Assembly (NCBI GenBank): GCA_044360435.1
Contig: JBIKKI010000046.1
Coordinates: 1-16,506 of the forward strand
Source: REEB481 sp044360435
Lineage (GTDB): Bacteria; Bacteroidota; Bacteroidia; NS11-12g; UBA955
Direction of reading: 5' to 3'
Length of the DNA stretch: 16,506 nucleotides
Shown here in pieces: positions 1-7,680 of this stretch (position 1 is the first letter of the stretch; every line of letters begins with the position of its first letter). The position numbers and the translations under genes are program-made. The notes beneath the pieces were generated by a model that made no database searches, had not been told where the DNA came from, and worked only from the letters and a program-made list of their open reading frames with translations.

Positions 1-804
1 GTTGTACAGGCTGTCGTTTTGCTTGTCGTTCACCGCAAAGAGCAGCGAGGTGATTTCAGGGAAACGCGCCTGCAAATGCTTCAATAAGCCAGCGATTTCC
101 TCGGGCAGGTTTTCACGGAAACTCACCAGCACCATCCATTTGCCGTCGCTCGTACAGCGCAGCATGAGGTTGCGCATGAATCCGGTTTGGCTGATCGGAT
201 CGAAAAAAGTAAAGCCCTGTGCCTTGCAGTATTCGAATACCGCAAGCCGGATGGCATTCATGGGCTCGGGCATCAGGTAGCAGGTGTCGATGTTCAGGAT
301 TTTGTCGAAGCGACCGGGAATGTGAAAGCCAAGTGCGGCTTCTTCCACGGGATGTTCCGGGTCGAACACGGTTTGCCAGGCTTTGTTGCTGAAGGAGAAC
401 TCCAGCTTGTTTCGGTAATGACGGGTATGTTCTGCGCCGATGATGGGACGGAATTCTTCGATTTCCACACCACCAATCCGGGCCAGGTTGTCGGCCACCT
501 GCTGCTGTTTGGCCTGCAATTGGGCTTCGTATTGCAGGTGTTGCCATTTGCAGCCGCCGCAGAGGCCGTAATGGGAACAGAAAGGATCGTTGCGCAGGGG
601 CGACGCTTGTTTCAACGCAAGGATGCGCGCCTCAAGGAATTTCTTCTTTTTGCCGGTGATGCGCAGGGAGGCCACGTCGCCGGGTGCGGCATATTTGACA
701 AAGATGACGCGGTTGTCCACGCGGGCCACGCAGTTGCCTTCAGCGGCAGCCGGGCCAATTTCCACGTCTTCTAAAACCTGGATGGCAATTTTTTTCCGCC
801 CCAA
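1..804 (-). CDS. rlmD: 23S rRNA (uracil-5-)-methyltransferase RlmD/RumA, 3' part missing
   Basis: Class I SAM-dependent, [4Fe-4S]-containing methyltransferase that makes m5U in 23S rRNA. The first 268 residues are present and the rest, including the SAM-binding catalytic half, lies beyond the left edge. An N-terminal TRAM-like beta domain (GRKKIAIQVLEDVEIG, residues 2-17) is followed by the cluster motif C-x5-C-x2-C in FCSHYGLCGGCKWQH, and then by the family blocks YRNKLEFSFSNKAW and TGFMRNLMLR. A fourth Cys follows in DTCYLMPEP. The start is TTG at 804-802: the frame is closed by TGA at 825-823, no ATG or GTG lies between, and an AGAAAAGGAAA purine tract sits just upstream. It begins 1 nt after the stop of the thioredoxin-like gene, so the two are probably co-transcribed and translationally coupled. 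The exact target (U1939 versus U747) is inferred from the family name only. Confidence 0.9.
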   Translation of the reverse strand, partial: MGRKKIAIQVLEDVEIGPAAAEGNCVARVDNRVIFVKYAAPGDVASLRITGKKKKFLEARILALKQASPLRNDPFCSHYGLCGGCKWQHLQYEAQLQAKQQQVADNLARIGGVEIEEFRPIIGAEHTRHYRNKLEFSFSNKAWQTVFDPEHPVEEAALGFHIPGRFDKILNIDTCYLMPEPMNAIRLAVFEYCKAQGFTFFDPISQTGFMRNLMLRCTSDGKWMVLVSFRENLPEEIAGLLKHLQARFPEITSLLFAVNDKQNDSLYN

Positions 805-805
805 C

Positions 806-1336
806 TCAGTTTCCTTTTCTTTTCAGAACTGTGTCGAGGGTGGCACCGAATTGGGCTGGATCTTCATAACCCACGCTCACAAGCAGGTTTTCACCTGCAC
901 CCGGATCCAGCCAGAAATACGAGGTTGGATAACCATAGGAACGACCTCTGCCCAGCCAGGCCAACAGTTCGTCGCTGGTCATGGTATAATTCCCGAATTT
1001 GTAGGTGCGTGTTTTCTCCGGATTGAACTTGACTGCCACGAAGTCTGTGTTGAGTTTCTTGATGATGTCAGCGTTGGAATAGGTGTTTTTATCCATCACC
1101 TTACACCAGCCGCACCAGTCGGTATATGCATCCACCAACAGGATTTTTTTATCTTTCACTGCTTTCTGGTAACCGGCTTCAAAGTCGTACCAGGTAAGCA
1201 CAGGGGCATCGTCGGCTTTGGCTGTCTGCACTGTTTTATACGCAGGCGCTTCACTTTGCTTCACGGATTGGAATGATGGTTTGCAGGCAAGCAGAGGTAA
1301 AAGTCCGGCGAGTATCAGGGAATAGGTGCTTTTCAT
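806..1336 (-). CDS. Thioredoxin-fold lipoprotein with CGWC active site
   Basis: A 176-residue exported protein. The N-terminus MKSTYSLILAGLLPLLAC is a lipoprotein signal with Cys18 as the predicted lipidated residue. After a linker comes a thioredoxin domain (about 45-170) with WCGWC (Cys75 and Cys78) and a cis-proline candidate at Pro137 in GYPTSYF. The block LLVDAYTDWCGWCKVMDKNT is typical of the small 'thioredoxin_7/DsbD-gamma-like' periplasmic proteins of Bacteroidota. Likely role: thiol-disulfide exchange or cytochrome/envelope protein maturation on the periplasmic face; the substrate is unknown. An in-frame ATG 45 nt upstream (1381) would bury the signal peptide, so 1336 is preferred. 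It is the first gene of a pair with rlmD, with a good promoter upstream (1352-1382). Confidence 0.88.
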   Translation of the reverse strand: MKSTYSLILAGLLPLLACKPSFQSVKQSEAPAYKTVQTAKADDAPVLTWYDFEAGYQKAVKDKKILLVDAYTDWCGWCKVMDKNTYSNADIIKKLNTDFVAVKFNPEKTRTYKFGNYTMTSDELLAWLGRGRSYGYPTSYFWLDPGAGENLLVSVGYEDPAQFGATLDTVLKRKGN

Positions 1337-1351
1337 GGGAATGTAGCTGTA

Positions 1352-1382
1352 CAAATTTAGGGGATGCAAGGGATGTGCCAAA
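1352..1382 (-). promoter_or_regulatory. Bacteroidota-type promoter for the thioredoxin-like gene
   Basis: On the minus strand the -33 element TTTG (1382-1379) is followed by a 19-nt spacer and a perfect -7 element TAAATTTG (1359-1352). This fits the Bacteroidota primary-sigma consensus TTTG-N19-21-TAnnTTTG. Transcription would start about 10 nt before the ATG at 1336. Confidence 0.6.
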
Positions 1383-1399
1383 TACCAGAAATGTGGAAA

Positions 1400-1447
1400 C
1401 AGTCCCTAAGCGGAATCGAGGCACCAGTAAGCAGTACCCAAACGGAA
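1400..1447. repeat. Pair of imperfect 16-nt direct repeats, 32 nt apart
   Basis: cagtccctaagcggaa (1400-1415) and cagtacccaaacggaa (1432-1447) match at 13 of 16 positions. They lie in the 218-bp gap between the divergent thioredoxin-like and DUF4175 genes. They could be a degenerate intergenic repeat, an operator or chance. Confidence 0.3.
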
Positions 1448-1541
1448 CACCCATCTAATCCGCTCGGGACCGCACAGTTGAAGCGGGTGTTGTTGAAATA
1501 TGGCAGAAACGAAGATATCCCACAATCTTTCCTTCTTTGTG

Positions 1542-1549
1542 TAAATTTG
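1542..1549 (+). promoter_or_regulatory. TAAATTTG -7 box abutting the DUF4175 start
   Basis: Perfect TAnnTTTG match ending 5 nt before the ATG at 1555. No convincing TTG/TTTG lies 17-23 nt upstream, so only the -7 part is supported. If used, the message would begin at or within a few bases of the start codon. Confidence 0.35.
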
Positions 1550-1554
1550 TTCGG

Positions 1555-4500
1555 ATGGAACGCGGGCAGGATTCATTGATTGTGAGGCTGGAGGCCTTCA
1601 TCCGGAAATACTACCGGAATGAACTGCTGCGCGGGGTTCTGTTTTCACTGGCCCTGCTTGGTGGTGCATTTCTGGTGCTGAGTCTGGGTGAATTCCTGTT
1701 ACGTTTTCCTACACCGGTAAGGGCTGTTTGTTTTTTCAGCTACCTCGCGCTTTCAGCTTATGTGCTGTTTCGCTACATCCTGCTGCCACTGCTAAAGCTG
1801 TACCGCATCGGTAAGGTGCTTTCTTATGAAGAAGCTGCGCTGATTGTAGGAAGGCATTTCCCGGAGGTTCGTGACAAACTGCTGAATGCACTTCAGCTTC
1901 AACGCATGCAAGGTATGACTTCGGGTCAGGGTTTGTTGGAGGCGGGCATCCGCCAGAAAACAGAAGCTTTGCGTCCCATTCGGTTCACGGCGGCGGTGAA
2001 TTTCGGGGAAAACCTGCGCATGGCGCGCTGGGCCGCCCTTCCTGCGTTGCTCATTGGCATCATCCTGCTGTTCCAGAGCAATGTGTTCACCGAGGGTACC
2101 CGCAGGATCATTCAATACCAAACACAGTTCAAAGTCGAGGTGCCCTTCCGCTTCGTGTTGTACAATAAAAACCTCCGTGTGTTTTCCGGAGAAGGAATCC
2201 TCCTGGAAGCCGGTTTGGAAGGAAAAGCCCTGCCTGATGTTTTGTCCTTGCTGTTGGATGGACGCGAAATAAACATGCAGCGCCGCAGCGATGGTCGTTA
2301 TGTATATCGTCTTGAATCAGTGCGCCAGGCGCTGGAATTTAACCTCAGCGCGGCAGGGTTTATTTCAGATCCTTACCGCATTGAAGCCTTACAGGCGCCA
2401 AGTTTGAACGGACTGAGTGCGCAGCTGGAGTATCCGGCTTATACCGGGCGCAACAATGAACTACTCGAATCGGTGGCCGATTTGGAAATTCCCGAAGGTA
2501 CCAGCATCGGTTGGACGCTGAAAACAGCATATACAGAACAAGTACGGGTGCAGCTTCCCGAAGGAATACAGCAGCTTTCTGACAAAGATGCGCGCGGCTG
2601 GTTTCGCCTGAAACACAAAGCCATGAAATCGGGTGCCGTGGTCTTTGTACCCAGAAACAAAACTGTTGGATTCAAAGATTCCCTGCAGGTGTTGGTTCGT
2701 GTGGTTCCCGATGCGTATCCGACCGTCCGCATTGAGCGCAGCAACGACAGCGCCATGGAAAGTCAGATCTGGTTCAAAGGAGCCGCTACCGATGATTACG
2801 GAGTTTCACGGGTGTTGTTTCATTTTCGCTTCGTGCGGGCAGAACAGCAGGGAAAGAAAGCGCTTCCCATGCAACAGATTCCGGTATCGATTCAAAAAGG
2901 ACGCGACCTGGCTTTTGTGCATGGCGTAAACCTGAGTGCCCTGGGCATGGAACCCGGCGATGAGGTTGAATACTTCTTTGAAGTTTGGGACAACGACGGC
3001 GTGCATGGCAGTAAAGCCACGCGCAGCAGTCCTGAATTGCTCCGAAAAGCCAGCCTCGACGAGCTGCGCAGAGCGCAGCAGCAAAATGAGCAGCGTCTGG
3101 ATAAAAACATGGAGGCGGCCATGAAGCAAATGCGCAGGCAGCAGGAAAAAGATGAAGCGCTGCAGCGTCGTTTGGCCGAAAAACGTCAGTTAAACTGGGA
3201 AGATATGGAGCGCGCCCGGCAGCACATCGACGAGCAGCTGCGCATGCAGGATCAGCTCCAGGAACTGAAAAAACAACAGGAACAACTCAGCCGTCAGCAG
3301 CAAGAAACCAGCCGCATCAGCGAAGAGTTGTTACAGCGGGAACAGGAAGTGCGGAAGCTGTTCGAAGAATTGGCCAATCCTGAACTCAAAAACTTGCTGG
3401 AGAAGCTCAAAGAGCAGCTGAAGGAGATGGATAAAGACGAGCTGCAAAGGCAGATGCAACAACTGCAACTGAACCGTGAGGACATCCGGAAACAGCTGGA
3501 GGCGGCGCGCGAGCAATTCAAACAGCTGCAGGTGGAGCAGAAGGCAGAAGACCTCGCCTCCCGCTTGGAAGAACTGGCAGGGAAGCAAAAGGAACTCTCT
3601 GAAAAAACTGCTGCCCAGCCCAAGCCGGATGAAGCCCTGAAGCAGCAGCAGGAACAACTGAAGCAGCAGCTGGGTCAGATTCAACAGGAACAACAGCAAC
3701 TGAAACAGGAAAACCAAGACCTGGAACAGCCCATGGATCTGGATCAGGCCGCGGGCGAGCAGCAACAGGCCGGCGAACAGATGCAGCAGGCTTCGGAGCA
3801 GATGAACAGTGGAAAAGGGCAGCAGGCCGCATCCAAACAGCGCAGCGCCGCAGAAAAGCTGAAAGAGGCCGCCGACAAAATGCGGGAATCGCTGGCAGCA
3901 GCCCGCGCGCAGCGCAACGAAGAAGATTACCAAACCCTGAGGCAGTTGCTGGAAAACCTCATCGCACTTTCCTTCAAGCAGGAGCGTGTGATGCAGGATA
4001 TGAAAGAACAGCGCGAATATTCACCGCGTTACGTAGCCCTGGCTCAGGAACAAAAACGCATTCAGGAAGAAGCTGCGATGATTGCCGACAGCCTTTTTGC
4101 TCTGTCCAAGCGGCAAATTGCGGTGCAGAGTTTCATCAACAAAGAAGTAAACCGCATCAACAGCAACCTCGAACAGGCTTTGGCCAGGGTGCGTACCCGC
4201 GACATGGGTTTCATCAGCACGCGACAACAGTATGCCATGACGGGCATGAACAATCTGGCGGTGATGTTGAGTGAATCGATGCAGAAAATGCAGCAGCAGA
4301 TGCAGCAACAGGCCAAGAGCAGTAAATCCTGCAACAACCCCAAGCCCGGCGGTAAAGGGGGAAAACCCAAGCCTCAGCTCAATCAGATGCAGCAGGAGTT
4401 GGGTAAGATGTTGCAACAGATGCAACAGCAACAGGGCAAACCAGGCCAACAAGGACAGAAGCAACAACTGAGCGAACAGTTTGCCCGGATGGCCGCACAG

Positions 4501-4893
4501 CAGGAAGCCATGCGTCGTGAATTGGAAAAAGCCCGCAGGGCTTTGGAAGAACAGGGGAAGGGCGATCAGGCGCGGGAAATTCGTCAAACTGAAGAGCTGA
4601 TGAAAGAGCAGGAGCGCCGTTTGCTCAACAAGCAACTGGATCCTGCGGTGATGAACCGGCACCGCGAGATTCAGACACGTTTGCTGGAACACGAAAAAGC
4701 CGAGCGCGAGCAGGAGCAGGACCAGCAGCGCGAAGCCAATCGTCCGCCGGCGCTGCCAGCCACGCCACCACCCGACTTGCAGGCCTGGATGGAACAGAAG
4801 CGCAAAGAGCAGGAATCGCTGCGACGGCTGCCGCCCGAGCTGGCCGAATGGTACCGGCAAATGCTGGAATCGTACTACCGTCAGATGCGGTAA
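1555..4893 (+). CDS. DUF4175-family giant coiled-coil membrane protein
   Basis: A 1112-residue protein. The N-terminus has three hydrophobic spans (about 27-45, 57-80 and 159-174), with the family-like block YEEAALIVGRHFPEVRDKLL between the second and third. Next comes a probably extracytoplasmic beta-rich region (about 180-480). Residues from about 495 to the end are charged and extremely Gln/Glu-rich, with long predicted coiled coil and QQ-rich stretches. Architecture and length fit the DUF4175 proteins of Bacteroidota, whose function is not established. An envelope-spanning scaffold is one inference. A TTG 18 nt upstream is in frame, but ATG 1555 gives the family-typical N-terminus (FIRKYYRNELLRG) and follows the -7 box. 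The stop is clean at 4893, and a 275-bp gap follows. The low-complexity coding produces long open frames on the opposite strand that are not genes. Confidence 0.85.
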   Translation: MERGQDSLIVRLEAFIRKYYRNELLRGVLFSLALLGGAFLVLSLGEFLLRFPTPVRAVCFFSYLALSAYVLFRYILLPLLKLYRIGKVLSYEEAALIVGRHFPEVRDKLLNALQLQRMQGMTSGQGLLEAGIRQKTEALRPIRFTAAVNFGENLRMARWAALPALLIGIILLFQSNVFTEGTRRIIQYQTQFKVEVPFRFVLYNKNLRVFSGEGILLEAGLEGKALPDVLSLLLDGREINMQRRSDGRYVYRLESVRQALEFNLSAAGFISDPYRIEALQAPSLNGLSAQLEYPAYTGRNNELLESVADLEIPEGTSIGWTLKTAYTEQVRVQLPEGIQQLSDKDARGWFRLKHKAMKSGAVVFVPRNKTVGFKDSLQVLVRVVPDAYPTVRIERSNDSAMESQIWFKGAATDDYGVSRVLFHFRFVRAEQQGKKALPMQQIPVSIQKGRDLAFVHGVNLSALGMEPGDEVEYFFEVWDNDGVHGSKATRSSPELLRKASLDELRRAQQQNEQRLDKNMEAAMKQMRRQQEKDEALQRRLAEKRQLNWEDMERARQHIDEQLRMQDQLQELKKQQEQLSRQQQETSRISEELLQREQEVRKLFEELANPELKNLLEKLKEQLKEMDKDELQRQMQQLQLNREDIRKQLEAAREQFKQLQVEQKAEDLASRLEELAGKQKELSEKTAAQPKPDEALKQQQEQLKQQLGQIQQEQQQLKQENQDLEQPMDLDQAAGEQQQAGEQMQQASEQMNSGKGQQAASKQRSAAEKLKEAADKMRESLAAARAQRNEEDYQTLRQLLENLIALSFKQERVMQDMKEQREYSPRYVALAQEQKRIQEEAAMIADSLFALSKRQIAVQSFINKEVNRINSNLEQALARVRTRDMGFISTRQQYAMTGMNNLAVMLSESMQKMQQQMQQQAKSSKSCNNPKPGGKGGKPKPQLNQMQQELGKMLQQMQQQQGKPGQQGQKQQLSEQFARMAAQQEAMRRELEKARRALEEQGKGDQAREIRQTEELMKEQERRLLNKQLDPAVMNRHREIQTRLLEHEKAEREQEQDQQREANRPPALPATPPPDLQAWMEQKRKEQESLRRLPPELAEWYRQMLESYYRQMR

Positions 4894-5168
4894 GGGGAAT
4901 GCGGAGTTTCAGGTGAACAGAATTTCAGAAACCCATGTTTGCCAATGCTGGCATATTCCAACCTAATAGATCGAAGCAGTTTCAATTCAGCATCTCTGCA
5001 CGAAGCATGCCTTTCCTTGCAGATGCTCTTCTTCGGGAAAAAATCAAAAAACACGTTCAAACCAGAGTGCTTATTTGTTGGGAAACGCCCCAGCTAAGAA
5101 CCATGGTAAAAGTATGGGCAACTTTGGGGGGAACTCTTTTTTTTCCTGTATTGATGAAGGTATTGCCC
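4894..5168. other. Non-coding gap before the FecR pair
   Basis: 275 bp with an open frame (from 4935) joined in phase to the small FecR-like gene, but its translation has no recognisable domain and an implausible composition. I see no sigma-factor remnant, RNA gene or convincing terminator. The best promoter-like string is CAACTTTG at 5119-5126, one mismatch from TAnnTTTG and with no -33 partner. Confidence 0.4.
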
Positions 5169-5348
5169 ATGAAAGAGCATCTGCAGTCAAACATCATCAC
5201 CAAGCACTTGGCCGGCTGGAGCACCGCCGAGGAAGAGCGCTTCATCCATGAATGGCTGAAGAAAAATCCGCATCATGCGGCAACGTATCAGGCCATCAGA
5301 CAACATTACCTGCGCGTAATGGCCAGGCAGGAAATGAGCACGCTTTGA
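5169..5348 (+). CDS. Free-standing FecR N-terminal-domain-like small protein
   Basis: 59 residues. The core KHLAGWSTAEEERFIHEW followed by LKKNPHHAATYQ resembles the N-terminal cytoplasmic domain of Bacteroidota FecR proteins (pattern: xLaGe-(S/T)-xeEexxxxxWlxxnPxxxxxyxxl), the part that binds the ECF sigma factor. There is no membrane segment and no FecR periplasmic domain. The start at ATG 5169 is favoured by GAAGG 7-8 nt upstream and by the domain boundary; ATG 5154 and ATG 5104 are in frame and cannot be excluded. The TGA stop lies 4 nt before the ATG of the full-length FecR, so the two are probably coupled. It is either a real small anti-sigma-like protein or a duplicated remnant. Homology is judged by eye only. 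Confidence 0.6.
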   Translation: MKEHLQSNIITKHLAGWSTAEEERFIHEWLKKNPHHAATYQAIRQHYLRVMARQEMSTL

Positions 5349-5352
5349 GGTG

Positions 5353-6261
5353 ATGAACGAAGACCAACTGAAACGGATTACCGCGCATCTGGCTGGGGAA
5401 GATCAACCCCTGCTGCCCGGCGATGAAGGTGCGGAACTGGAACAATTGCGCCGCGCCTGGATGTTGAGCGGTTCCTATCGCTATCCCGAACAACACCATA
5501 CCAACTGGGATCAGCTTGCTTCAAAAATCAATGCAGCACCGCAAAAGAACCGTCAGCGTTGGCTCACCATCGGTCTTTCCGCGGCAGCTTCTTTGGCTTT
5601 GCTGGCGGGTGCCTACTTCACATTTTGGTACCGTGCTCCGAAGCAAGGCATGGAAACGGCCTTGTATTACAATGCTGCATTTGGCGAACAGAGACAGGTT
5701 CCCTTACCAGATGGCAGTAAAGTCACCCTGAACTCGGGTGCTTCCATTTGGGTTGAACCTGGATTTAACAAGCAACAGCGAAATGTCGAGTTGCATGGAG
5801 AAGCTTTTTTTGAAGTGAAGAAGCACAGCCTGCCCTTCACCGTAAAGGCCGGCAAGGCGGAAATTACGGTTTTGGGAACAGCGTTCAACGTGCGGGAAAC
5901 GAAAGCGGATGTGCGTGTGGATGTGGCCCAGGGCCATGTGCGTGTAGAAGCAAAAGAACATTTTGCCGAATTGCGCAAAGGCCAGGCCGCCGTTGTGGAT
6001 TATGCTTCAGGTGCGCTGCGCTCTGAAGCCGGCGACAGCCTTTCCTGGGCCTGGAAACAAGGCGTGCTGGTGTTCCGCAACGAGCCACTTTCAGAAGTAG
6101 TGGCACGTTTGGAGAAACACTACAATGTGCGCATTACGGTCCAAGAAGATTGGGCAGAAAAAAGATACTCCGGTCGTTTTGAACCCATGCCCATAGCCGA
6201 TGCCCTGAATCTGATCAATTCGGCTTTGGGCATAACACTGAAGGTAGTTCCAGCTCCCTAA
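5353..6261 (+). CDS. FecR-family anti-sigma / cell-surface signalling regulator
   Basis: 302 residues. A short cytoplasmic N-terminus (1-69; ITAHLAGED, then ELEQLRRAWMLSGSYRYPE) is followed by one transmembrane helix (about 70-92). The FecR periplasmic domain (about 104-205) contains QVPLPDGSKVTLNSGASI, ELHGEAFFEV and VLGTAFNVR. The C-terminal domain is DUF4974-like (about 236-300; FRNEPLSEVVARLEKHYNV, GRFEPMPIADALNLI). In known systems such proteins relay a signal from a TonB-dependent receptor to an ECF sigma factor. Neither partner is adjacent: the neighbours are DUF4175 upstream and a convergent nuclease downstream. The N-terminal domain is about a dozen residues shorter than usual between the LAGE motif and the ELEQL helix. 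GTG at 5350 is an alternative start. Confidence 0.9.
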   Translation: MNEDQLKRITAHLAGEDQPLLPGDEGAELEQLRRAWMLSGSYRYPEQHHTNWDQLASKINAAPQKNRQRWLTIGLSAAASLALLAGAYFTFWYRAPKQGMETALYYNAAFGEQRQVPLPDGSKVTLNSGASIWVEPGFNKQQRNVELHGEAFFEVKKHSLPFTVKAGKAEITVLGTAFNVRETKADVRVDVAQGHVRVEAKEHFAELRKGQAAVVDYASGALRSEAGDSLSWAWKQGVLVFRNEPLSEVVARLEKHYNVRITVQEDWAEKRYSGRFEPMPIADALNLINSALGITLKVVPAP

Positions 6262-6283
6262 TTACTTCGCGAACTGCATTTTT

Positions 6284-6300
6284 TTCTATTCAAAATAGAA
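6284..6300. terminator. Weak AT-rich hairpin between convergent genes
   Basis: TTCTATT-CAA-AATAGAA forms a perfect 7-bp stem with a 3-nt loop in the 73-bp gap between the fecR-like and nuclease stops. The stem is AT-rich and has no U-tract on the correct side in either direction, so termination is only a possibility. Confidence 0.25.
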
Positions 6301-6334
6301 TCAACAGCGGTGTAAGTCTGCTCAGTTGCGCGGG

Positions 6335-7594
6335 TCAATGCTGATAGCATCTTCCGTTTGGATTTCGAGTCATTCGCTTACATCGCGATCCTGAAGCGGT
6401 TGTGCCGGAACACTGAACCGAAGGGCCAATTTGCTGCTGCGCCGGTTGTGGCTGAACGGTGCTTCCACCAGATGCCTGAGATCCATGCACATGGCAATAA
6501 CCATTGGCATTTCTGGTATTGTTGCGGCAACGGTTTCCCGATTGGGTTATGCCTTTGCACTGCGCACTTGCACCAATCACTTGCTCTTTCTGTTCCGGAA
6601 CAGGCGCGGGTAAAACCACGCCTGCCTGACTTTGGTGCTGATGACAATAGCCATTGGGATTTCTGGTATTATTCCGACAGCGGTTGCCGGCTTGTGTTTT
6701 ACCCTGACATTGCGCACTGCTGCCTTGCTGAGGAGTAACAGCAACTGAGCCGGCTGCACCAGTACCCATCCAACATTGCGGACAACAATCAGATTCCAGC
6801 AAGTCTTCAGCACCATCCGGCAGGGCCGGGAAAAAGTCAATGCCTGTAAGCCGTTCCACACTGTCCACAGAAACGGCGAAGCTGCTTAAGGGTAATGAAG
6901 AAGCACTGTTGGGCAATACAAAACCAATGGCCTTAAAACCAGGCTTATGGTAATCAAGCAACACTTTGTAATAGTATTTAGGTACGGAAACCATATTGGG
7001 GCCAATGGTGGGCAGGCCTTCACTGAGTACCGGTCCGGTCACTACATATAAAACACTGTCGGCATTTGCCCAGGCGCGCACCTGTTCTTCCAATTTCTTC
7101 CAAATGCCCCTGTTAAAAGACGGAAGTTGCGGACTCATGTTGCTGTAGTAAAAACTCTCTGCCATGGTTATGGACGACCAGCCCATATCACCGGCCGGGG
7201 CCAGGTGTCCGCGGTCAAAACCGCTGTTGGCATAATCGGCGGCAGAAGCGGAGCCCGTTTGAACATATGGATCAATCAGGAATTTATCGGTGCGTTCATA
7301 GCCGCCTGCGGCTTCGGTACGGGTAAGGTCGTAAGCCACCCAAGAAGCCTGTTCGTGCGTTTCATTATAACAAAGCGTAAATCCGGTATGGCGAACAATT
7401 TGATCGCCGGGTTGGATTAATGGTAGTTCAAGGTTGATGAAATGCTGTTCTGCTGTATGGGTTTGTGCCAGGCTGTCTTTAGGTTTTTTTCGGTGTTCCA
7501 TGCCTGCTGCAACATGAAAGTTGCTGCCCGTAAGGAAGAGCAACAGCCATATCCAACGATGTAAGTGGAACCTATAAAATGAATGATATTTCAT
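6335..7594 (-). CDS. Secreted DNA/RNA non-specific endonuclease with three C-terminal CCCH repeats
   Basis: 419 residues. The N-terminus carries an export signal (WIWLLLFLTGS, cleavage probably near 30). The beta-beta-alpha-metal nuclease domain spans about 55-260: FDRGHLAPAGDM holds catalytic His130, SNMSPQ holds Asn152, and NRGIWKKLEEQ holds metal-binding Asn161 and Glu169, matching the order in Serratia nuclease. The predicted activity is Mg-dependent, sequence-independent cleavage of DNA and RNA outside the cytoplasm. After CCPQC (270-274) come three copies of a C-x9-C-x10-C-x2-H unit (296-320, 346-370, 395-419) separated by Gln/Pro/Ala linkers. These resemble the DUF5763-type Cys-rich module. 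The last His is the final residue. The gene is convergent to fecR and divergent from the Met-rich secreted protein. Its only promoter-like string is TAATTTCG (7613-7606), one mismatch from consensus. Confidence 0.9.
   Translation of the reverse strand: MKYHSFYRFHLHRWIWLLLFLTGSNFHVAAGMEHRKKPKDSLAQTHTAEQHFINLELPLIQPGDQIVRHTGFTLCYNETHEQASWVAYDLTRTEAAGGYERTDKFLIDPYVQTGSASAADYANSGFDRGHLAPAGDMGWSSITMAESFYYSNMSPQLPSFNRGIWKKLEEQVRAWANADSVLYVVTGPVLSEGLPTIGPNMVSVPKYYYKVLLDYHKPGFKAIGFVLPNSASSLPLSSFAVSVDSVERLTGIDFFPALPDGAEDLLESDCCPQCWMGTGAAGSVAVTPQQGSSAQCQGKTQAGNRCRNNTRNPNGYCHQHQSQAGVVLPAPVPEQKEQVIGASAQCKGITQSGNRCRNNTRNANGYCHVHGSQASGGSTVQPQPAQQQIGPSVQCSGTTASGSRCKRMTRNPNGRCYQH
6338..6709 (-). repeat. Three tandem zinc-binding-like CCCH coding repeats
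   Basis: The units lie at 6709-6635, 6559-6485 and 6412-6338, each 25 codons long. The consensus is QCxGxTxxGxRCxxxTRNxN followed by GxCxxH. Units 1 and 2 share 20 of 25 residues and unit 3 is more diverged. Synonymous differences between the units mean the duplications are not recent. Confidence 0.8.
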
Positions 7595-7680
7595 AAACGT
7601 ATCTGCGAAATTAAGTGGCCGGTGCTGAAGAATATTACTTGTTACAGTTTTCCGGAAGCAGTGGTGATTTCCAGTATTTT

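Noticed and set aside
187..774. 195-codon open frame on the plus strand
   Set aside because: It is antisense to rlmD, whose minus-strand translation has clear family motifs including the iron-sulfur cysteines.
3331..3933. Long minus-strand frames under the Gln-rich part of DUF4175 (also 4021-4860)
   Set aside because: Leu-rich products are the expected antisense of CAG/CTG-rich coding sequence; there is no start context and no family match.
4935..5168. Decayed ECF sigma factor upstream of the FecR pair
   Set aside because: I looked for region 2/4 motifs in the translation and saw none.
6284..6300. Confident bidirectional terminator
   Set aside because: The 7-bp stem is AT-rich with U-tracts on the wrong side; kept only as a low-confidence feature.
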